From Treponema sp. (GTDB lineage Bacteria > Spirochaetota > Spirochaetia > Treponematales > Treponemataceae): DNA of 36,854 nucleotides. The translations under genes and the position numbers were made by a program. Each line of letters begins with the position of its first letter. The first letter of the stretch is position 1. Positions 31,694 through 36,854 of the stretch are shown here, piece after piece. The stretch spans positions 1 to 36,854 of the forward strand of contig JAKSTM010000015.1 of the NCBI GenBank assembly GCA_024402565.1. Direction: 5' to 3'. The notes under the pieces were generated by a model. The model saw only the letters and a list, made by a program, of their open reading frames with translations. It did not search any database and had not been told where the DNA came from.

Positions 31694-33637
31694 ATGATTT
31701 ACAAAATAGAATTCGACATTGCATCTATCACTTTTCTTATTATTCTTCTCACAAACTGCATTTTTCAAAAAAGATTTTCCACAAGAAGTTCAAAAGTATG
31801 CATTTTTCTGATTGTCGACATTCTTTTTACCACCATATTGAACCTAACAACTTCCTTCACATTAACATACATTCCAAATTATATTGTGTTAAACACTGTT
31901 CTTGGACTTACACAGGCAATTCTTACAAATTTCTGTCCTATTCTGTTTTATATTTTTATTCATGCAACAACACATCAATTCCGTAGAATAAATCCCAGAT
32001 TCTGGCGATTTACTTGTTTTTTCCTGATTATTGAGACACTTCTAATTCTCTCTACCCCACTGACACACTTTCTGTTTACTTACAACTCAACTGTGGAATA
32101 TACACATAATTACGGCTATTACATTCTCTATATATTTTCCTTTGTATTTATGGTTGCAAGCATTCAGGATATTGCCAAAAACAGAAAAAGCATCAATTCT
32201 GGGAAAATTATTTCTGTTTTAATTTTTTGTGCAGGAACAATTATTGCTGTAGGCACACAAATGTTTATTCCTGAACTTCAGCTTACAGGATTTGCATGCA
32301 CAATAGCAGTTTTTGCAGCATATATTTCTCTTCAAAATCCAGGATTTTTCTTTGACCATTCCACTGGGACTCTCAACAAAATGGCCTTTATAGAAACAGT
32401 TGCCAGTCTGAACGAAAAATCCACCGGCTCTATCATCATTTTCAAAATGACAAAGACTAACAAGATTAAAGACTTGTTTGGAATCGAAGGCCGTTACTAT
32501 ATAACCCGACAATTTATGCAGTTACTGCAAACAACATTTCCTACATCAAAGATATTTTATCTTTTCAACGACACTTACATTCTTTTATTTGATTCAAAAA
32601 ATTTCGCCGAAGAAGCAGGAATTAAAATAAATGAAATCACTAAAAAATCGCTTAAGCTTTTTCCAGTAGAAGGTTCTGACACTATAATCAATTATCGAAT
32701 TACAGGTCGTCTTCACGTCGTAAATGATCTGCAGATGCTGCTTCATAATTCAGATGGCTCAACCTATACAACGAATGAAACTATTTCCCTTATCAACTTC
32801 ATTGCTACATCATATCAACCACACCACATTGCCATTGTAGATGAAAAATTAGTTTACGATTTCCAGGAACAAATTAGAATCAAACATGTTGTTGAAAATG
32901 CAATTGAACATGAAAGTTTCGAAGTTTTCATGCAGCCAATTTATTCTTTAAAAGACAATGCATTTACTGGAGCCGAAGCTTTACTTCGCCTTAAAGATAC
33001 AAATGGAAGCTATATTCCACCGCTCTCATTTATTCCCGAAGCAGAAGCAAATGGTGACATTATTCTGATAAGCGATATTATGATCCAAAAAACCTGTGAT
33101 TTTATTAATGAAACACAACTCTTCGATAAAGGCATCCAGACTGTAAATGTTAATCTTTCTATGATTCAATGTATGTACGAAGGAATCATTGATCATATTT
33201 GTGATATTCTGGAAAAAAATCATATTTCACCAACATTAATTCGTTTTGAAATTACTGAATCTGTTGCAGTAAATGATGAAGTTCGTTTTACTAAACTTCT
33301 GGAAGAAATGACCGAACGTGGAATTGAATATGCGCTTGATGATTATGGAACAGGCTATTCAAATACCTCAAAAATTCTGAATCATTCGTTCAGCGAAATC
33401 AAGTTTGATAAAAGTATTATTGATTCCATGAATGAAAATAACCGAAATCAGAATGCGCTCAAATATCTTTTTGACTTAACAAAAGAAAAGAAAATGATTT
33501 CCCTGGCTGAAGGGGTTGAAAATAAAGAGACTGTAGAAATGTTAAAAAAAGTAGGATGTGATCTTATTCAAGGCTTCTACTTCTCACACCCAATGCCGGC
33601 AGCCGAATTTAAAAAATTTCTTGAAGAACATAATTAA
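31694..33637 (+). CDS. Membrane-bound EAL-domain c-di-GMP phosphodiesterase with degenerate GGDEF
   Basis: A 647-residue protein. The first ~215 residues hold about seven hydrophobic helices, a 7TM-like sensor. Residues 220-390 look like a GGDEF fold (DHSTGTLNKMAF) but lack the GGDEF signature. The EAL domain spans 400-645 with an apparently complete catalytic set: Glu428-Ala-Leu, Asn487, Glu519, Asp549-Asp550 in DDYGTG, Lys570, Glu606 in EGVE and Gln626. It should hydrolyse c-di-GMP to pGpG. It is followed 18 nt later by a CrtO-like membrane protein gene and probably shares its mRNA. A PilZ receptor is encoded elsewhere in the window. Confidence 0.93.
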   Translation: MIYKIEFDIASITFLIILLTNCIFQKRFSTRSSKVCIFLIVDILFTTILNLTTSFTLTYIPNYIVLNTVLGLTQAILTNFCPILFYIFIHATTHQFRRINPRFWRFTCFFLIIETLLILSTPLTHFLFTYNSTVEYTHNYGYYILYIFSFVFMVASIQDIAKNRKSINSGKIISVLIFCAGTIIAVGTQMFIPELQLTGFACTIAVFAAYISLQNPGFFFDHSTGTLNKMAFIETVASLNEKSTGSIIIFKMTKTNKIKDLFGIEGRYYITRQFMQLLQTTFPTSKIFYLFNDTYILLFDSKNFAEEAGIKINEITKKSLKLFPVEGSDTIINYRITGRLHVVNDLQMLLHNSDGSTYTTNETISLINFIATSYQPHHIAIVDEKLVYDFQEQIRIKHVVENAIEHESFEVFMQPIYSLKDNAFTGAEALLRLKDTNGSYIPPLSFIPEAEANGDIILISDIMIQKTCDFINETQLFDKGIQTVNVNLSMIQCMYEGIIDHICDILEKNHISPTLIRFEITESVAVNDEVRFTKLLEEMTERGIEYALDDYGTGYSNTSKILNHSFSEIKFDKSIIDSMNENNRNQNALKYLFDLTKEKKMISLAEGVENKETVEMLKKVGCDLIQGFYFSHPMPAAEFKKFLEEHN

Positions 33638-33655
33638 AATATAAAGGACTCTATT

Positions 33656-34261
33656 ATGATTTTTTACATCATTGTTATTCTTCTGGCTGATGTTTATATG
33701 CTCTTAGCCGGATTCTTATTCGGGCACTCAGCTCATGACATGAGTACACGCTACATCCTAATTGCTACATTTGGGGGAACTGTAGGTGTTATTGCGTGGG
33801 ATGGACTCTGGGCATTTATTATTCGTCGTGCTTTTCCAGAAAAATTATTTAGCTATGAAAGAAAAGGTTTTTTTGATGTTCCAAAAAAAGAATGTAAATT
33901 CTATGAAAAAATTGGAATCAAAAAATGGAAGGATCATATTCTGGAATTAGGAATGTTTACCGCTTTCGACAAAAAAGCTATCTCAGATCCAGACAATCCT
34001 GTTTATATGGAAAGATTTATTCTTGAAAATAATTACGGAGAAGTCATTCATCTGGAAAATGCAATTGCTGGAATTGTTATGATGTTCTTTTATCCAATCG
34101 AATATTTCTGGTATTACAGTTTCCCAATCATTATTGTAAACGCATTCTTAAGTCTGGCACCATATGCTATTCTGCGTTACAACACTCCACGACTTCAACG
34201 ACGCCGCCTCATTCTGGTAGAAAAAGCATCCAAGAAAGCTGCGGCAGAATCATCAAAATAA
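33656..34261 (+). CDS. CrtO-like (glycosyl-diaponeurosporenoate acyltransferase family) membrane protein
   Basis: A 201-residue protein with N-terminal helices at about 3-22 and 35-56 and two more at 135-170. The core KKWKDHILELGMF, then YMERFILENNYGEVIH and the C-terminal RYNTPRLQRR, resembles the CrtO acyltransferase family of staphyloxanthin synthesis. No carotenoid genes are nearby, so the acyl acceptor may be another glycolipid or envelope compound. AAAGGA precedes the ATG. It probably shares an operon with the EAL gene. Confidence 0.7.
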   Translation: MIFYIIVILLADVYMLLAGFLFGHSAHDMSTRYILIATFGGTVGVIAWDGLWAFIIRRAFPEKLFSYERKGFFDVPKKECKFYEKIGIKKWKDHILELGMFTAFDKKAISDPDNPVYMERFILENNYGEVIHLENAIAGIVMMFFYPIEYFWYYSFPIIIVNAFLSLAPYAILRYNTPRLQRRRLILVEKASKKAAAESSK

Positions 34262-34267
34262 AACACC

Positions 34268-34308
34268 AATCAAATGGGCCCTTCGACAAGTTCAGGGACC
34301 ATTTGATT
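34268..34308. terminator. Bidirectional terminator-like hairpin
   Basis: AATCAAATGG (34268-34277) pairs perfectly with CCATTTGATT (34299-34308), with an inner CCCT/AGGG stem around CTTCGACAAGTTCAG. The core is the widespread CCTTCGACAAG..CAGG repeat hairpin. It separates the convergent CrtO-like gene and pyrB; the U tracts are poor. Confidence 0.65.
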
Positions 34309-34326
34309 AAATCAAGAAAGTTGAAC

Positions 34327-35250
34327 TTAAAGTGATCCAGTTACTTTTGCAATTAATGCCATTCTTGCAAACATTCCGTATTTTACTTGCTTGAAGTATG
34401 CTGCTCGTGGGTCATCATCTACTTCAGGAAGAATTTCGTTTACACGTGGAAGAGGATGAAGAACAATCATATTATCCTTTGCCTTCTTCATCTTATCTTT
34501 ATCAAGAATGTAACTATCTTTAAGACGAATGTAATCCTGTTCATTAAAGAAACGTTCCTTCTGAACGCGTGTCATGTAAAGAATATCCAGGTCACCGATA
34601 ACAGAATCCAGATTTTCAGCCTGAATAAACTGTGCGCCGGCAGGTCCCAGAACATTTGAAATCATATAATCAGGTACAGTCAATTCTTTTGGACTGATGA
34701 AAACAAACTTGTTATTTGGATAACGCACCATAGCTTCAGTTAAAGAATGAACTGTACGTCCGAATTTCAAGTCTCCACAAAAACCGATTGTTTTACCTTC
34801 TGTTGATCCAAGAAGCTGACGAATTGTCAAAAGGTCGGTAAGTGTCTGTGTTGGATGGTAATGTCCACCGTCCCCAGCATTAATTATAGGACAAGCTGAA
34901 TATTTACTTGCAAGAAGTGCAGCACCTTCTTTTGGCGTACGCATTGCAATTACATCAGCATACGAAGAAACTACACGAATTGTATCAGCCAAAGTTTCAC
35001 CTTTTGTAGAAGATGTATAACTTGCATCAGCAAAACCTTCTACTGCACCACCTAAACGGAGCATTGCAGCTTCGAAAGAAAGACGTGTTCTTGTACTTGG
35101 CTCAAAAAAAAGTGTCGCAAGAATTTTCCCACGACACACATCAACATAATTAGAAGGATCAACAATAATCTGTTCTGCCAAAGAGCAGATTTCATCGATT
35201 TCTGAAACTGTAAGATCATCCGGCTGGATTAAATGACGTCCTTGTAACAT
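34327..35250 (-). CDS. pyrB: Aspartate carbamoyltransferase, catalytic chain
   Basis: A 307-residue ATCase that joins carbamoyl phosphate and aspartate in pyrimidine synthesis. Carbamoyl-phosphate binding is visible in [13 protein letters not shown] (residues 48-60), with the family segments [29 protein letters not shown] and HPLPRVNEI. Length matches the catalytic chain; no pyrI regulatory gene is adjacent. It uses the product of CarB, encoded at the other end of the window. TATAAT ends 9 nt before the ATG, leaving no room for a leader attenuator. It is divergent from the MATE gene. Confidence 0.97.
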   Translation of the reverse strand: MLQGRHLIQPDDLTVSEIDEICSLAEQIIVDPSNYVDVCRGKILATLFFEPSTRTRLSFEAAMLRLGGAVEGFADASYTSSTKGETLADTIRVVSSYADVIAMRTPKEGAALLASKYSACPIINAGDGGHYHPTQTLTDLLTIRQLLGSTEGKTIGFCGDLKFGRTVHSLTEAMVRYPNNKFVFISPKELTVPDYMISNVLGPAGAQFIQAENLDSVIGDLDILYMTRVQKERFFNEQDYIRLKDSYILDKDKMKKAKDNMIVLHPLPRVNEILPEVDDDPRAAYFKQVKYGMFARMALIAKVTGSL

Positions 35251-35259
35251 AGTGATAGA

Positions 35260-35265
35260 ATTATA
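35260..35265 (-). promoter_or_regulatory. -10 box of pyrB, near-leaderless
   Basis: A perfect TATAAT on the minus strand lies 9 nt before the ATG at 35250, so the predicted leader is only 2-3 nt. No consensus -35 is seen. Confidence 0.55.
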
Positions 35266-35328
35266 GCAAATTCTGATAGATTTTTCATAGTGCCAGAACC
35301 ATAATTATCGGAATCTTGGAGATATTGT

Positions 35329-36708
35329 ATGGCATTTGCTAAATTAAACAATAAATCAAATAAGATAACTCACGAAATAGACGAAAACACAAAACTTTTT
35401 TTTCTAGCGGGTCCAATTTTTGTAGAACTGCTGCTAAATATCCTCATACATAACGCAGATACAGTCATGCTGGGACGTTTTTCACCAGTTGCTGTTGGAG
35501 CAGTAGGAAATGCAAATCAAATCATGTTCCTGTTCATCGTTATGTTCAACGTTATAGCAACTGCAACAAATGTTATTGTCGCTCAATATTTGGGTGCAAA
35601 ACAGTTTGATAAAATGAATCAGATATACACGCTCAGTTTTGTAGTAAATCTGGTGATTGGAATTGCACTTTCAGCATTTCTTTATTTCATTGGACCATTT
35701 CTCTTCAAACTTCTTAAAGTTCCTGAAGAAATGATGCCAGACTGTATCGCTTATACAAAAATTGTCGGCAGTTGTCTTTTCCTTCAAGCAGGCTTTAATG
35801 TTATGGTTCAAATTCTTCGCTGTAACGGTTATACAAAAGTCGGAATGTACATTTCCATTTGCGTAAACCTTCTGAATATCCTGGGAAACTGGCTTTTCCT
35901 TTACGGCCCTTGGAAATTTTTAGGATTAGGTGTAAAAGGTGCTGCTATTTCAACTTCTTTCAGCCGTGTAGTTGCACTTCTGGCAGCAATACTGATTTTC
36001 TATATTTTGAAAATTGGAAAATTAAGTCTTAAAACACTTCGTCCTTTCCCATTCAATCTTTTATGGAAGGAATTGAAAATTGGTCTTCCAACAGCCGGTG
36101 AAAACATGGCTTACTCACTGGCACAGACAATTCTTTTCTCTTTTATAAATCCAATGGGCGCTGCAGCGGTAAATGCAAAAGTTATGGCTCAATCCCTGAT
36201 GAATTTAAATGTTGCATTTTCAAACTCTGTAGCCATGTCTACACAGATCATTACAGGACACCTTATCGGAGCTGAAAAAGAAGATGCCGCCTACCGTCGT
36301 GTAATGCGTTCTCTCTTAATGACACTTCCTGTAACTTTAGTTCTGGCAAGTACAAACTGTTTCTTAAGCCCTTGGTCCCTAAAACTGTTCGGTGCCACTC
36401 CAGAAGTTATCGTTCTGGCAAAACAGGTAATGATGGTCGGAATTTTCATGGAACTGGGGCGCACAACAAACCTGATCGTTGTGGGAAGCCTAAAGGCGGC
36501 AGGAGACTATATTTTCCCTGTTGTAATCGGAATGATTTCCATGTGGATTATCGGAATTTCAGTAGGTTACACAAGCGGTGTTATTTTTGCATTAGGTGCC
36601 GCCGGCGTATTTATGGGAACTATGGCGGACGAATGTATCCGTGGAATTATCGTTGTAATCAGATGGAAAAAAGGAAAATGGCGCAACAAAAGCGTTGTTG
36701 AACGTTAG
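35329..36708 (+). CDS. MATE-family multidrug/metabolite exporter
   Basis: A 459-residue protein with about twelve hydrophobic helices in two homologous halves. FFLAGPIFVELLLNILIHNADTVMLGRFSPVAVGAVG is the typical first-half motif, and GLPTAGENMAYSLAQTILFSFINPMGAAAVNAK the corresponding second-half segment. MATE proteins exchange drugs or metabolites for Na+ or H+; the substrate is unknown. GGAG lies 7 nt before the ATG. It is divergent from pyrB, with 78 nt between the starts. Confidence 0.93.
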   Translation: MAFAKLNNKSNKITHEIDENTKLFFLAGPIFVELLLNILIHNADTVMLGRFSPVAVGAVGNANQIMFLFIVMFNVIATATNVIVAQYLGAKQFDKMNQIYTLSFVVNLVIGIALSAFLYFIGPFLFKLLKVPEEMMPDCIAYTKIVGSCLFLQAGFNVMVQILRCNGYTKVGMYISICVNLLNILGNWLFLYGPWKFLGLGVKGAAISTSFSRVVALLAAILIFYILKIGKLSLKTLRPFPFNLLWKELKIGLPTAGENMAYSLAQTILFSFINPMGAAAVNAKVMAQSLMNLNVAFSNSVAMSTQIITGHLIGAEKEDAAYRRVMRSLLMTLPVTLVLASTNCFLSPWSLKLFGATPEVIVLAKQVMMVGIFMELGRTTNLIVVGSLKAAGDYIFPVVIGMISMWIIGISVGYTSGVIFALGAAGVFMGTMADECIRGIIVVIRWKKGKWRNKSVVER

Positions 36709-36789
36709 TTTTCAAACAATAAACAAAAAAGCCGCACTTAGAAAGGAGGCCACTGAAAAAGGTCTACAATTTTAAGGCCTGAAAAAAAA

Positions 36790-36829
36790 AAGCCAGATTT
36801 TTGAGAAAAAAATCTCATAAATCTGGCTT
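36790..36829. terminator. Bidirectional rho-independent terminator at the window end
   Basis: AAGCCAGATTT..GAGA (from 36790) pairs with TCTC..AAATCTGGCTT (to 36829). A-rich sequence before and T-rich sequence after it give U tracts on both strands, so it can end the MATE transcript and a convergent transcript from beyond the window. Confidence 0.8.
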
Positions 36830-36854
36830 TTGCTCTTTTAAAGAGCAAATTATT

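Noticed and set aside
36738..36760. Possible 3' end of 16S rRNA on the minus strand (anti-Shine-Dalgarno-like CCTCCTTTCTAAG)
   Set aside because: Only about 13 nt match; the invariant GGATCA before the CCTCC is absent and no rRNA sequence precedes it.

Overview
The window reads as chromosome of a saccharolytic, anaerobic spirochaete, most likely a rumen or gut Treponema. This is inferred from protein content: a six-gene Rnf complex in the order C-D-G-E-A-B, type III glutamine synthetase, a cytoplasmic GH10 xylanase, a GPH sugar symporter, glycogen enzymes, and AT-rich intergenic DNA. No rRNA, tRNA, CRISPR array, intact insertion sequence or prophage was seen.

Layout. 1-2.03 kb: 3' half of carB, then a palindrome-rich spacer and a terminator. 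2.04-3.0 kb (-): XRE/PIN toxin-antitoxin pair. 3.2-3.9 kb (-): histidine phosphatase. 4.0-5.2 kb: GH10 xylanase. 5.28-7.0 kb: AbrB-like regulator plus two-gene ABC transporter. 7.05-9.67 kb: GPH symporter overlapping a GH5 glycosidase. 9.7-14.7 kb: rnfCDGEAB. 14.76-15.9 kb: large inverted repeat and metA. 15.9-19.8 kb (-): glnA type III coupled to a zinc-ribbon membrane protein, then a PilZ protein and an RlmM-like methyltransferase. 19.9-20.3 kb: DUF3237-like protein. 20.3-24.0 kb (-): two lipoproteins and a trypsin-like protease carrying a predicted beta-barrel, behind a promoter that contains a 13-nt homopolymer. 24.1-28.8 kb (-): glgX-glgP. 28.8-29.8 kb: repeat debris, a collapsed GxxExxY gene and a second toxin-antitoxin pair. 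29.8-31.6 kb (-): small unknown protein and SLC13/ArsB-type transporter. 31.7-34.3 kb: EAL phosphodiesterase and CrtO-like membrane protein. 34.3-36.7 kb: divergent pyrB and MATE exporter.

How it fits together. Xylan and glycoside fragments are imported and cut inside the cell (GPH, GH5, GH10), carbon is stored and released through glycogen (GlgX, GlgP), and Rnf couples ferredoxin/NAD to ion pumping. GlnA and MetA serve nitrogen and sulfur assimilation. CarB and PyrB are consecutive pyrimidine steps. EAL and PilZ proteins point to c-di-GMP signalling.

Two patterns stand out. First, many first-of-operon genes lack a Shine-Dalgarno sequence and have a -10 box ending 6-9 nt before the ATG, which predicts leaderless mRNAs, while most operon-internal genes have clear Shine-Dalgarno sites. 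Second, the surface lipoprotein/protease operon has a poly-C tract between its -35 and -10 boxes, which predicts on/off or graded phase variation.
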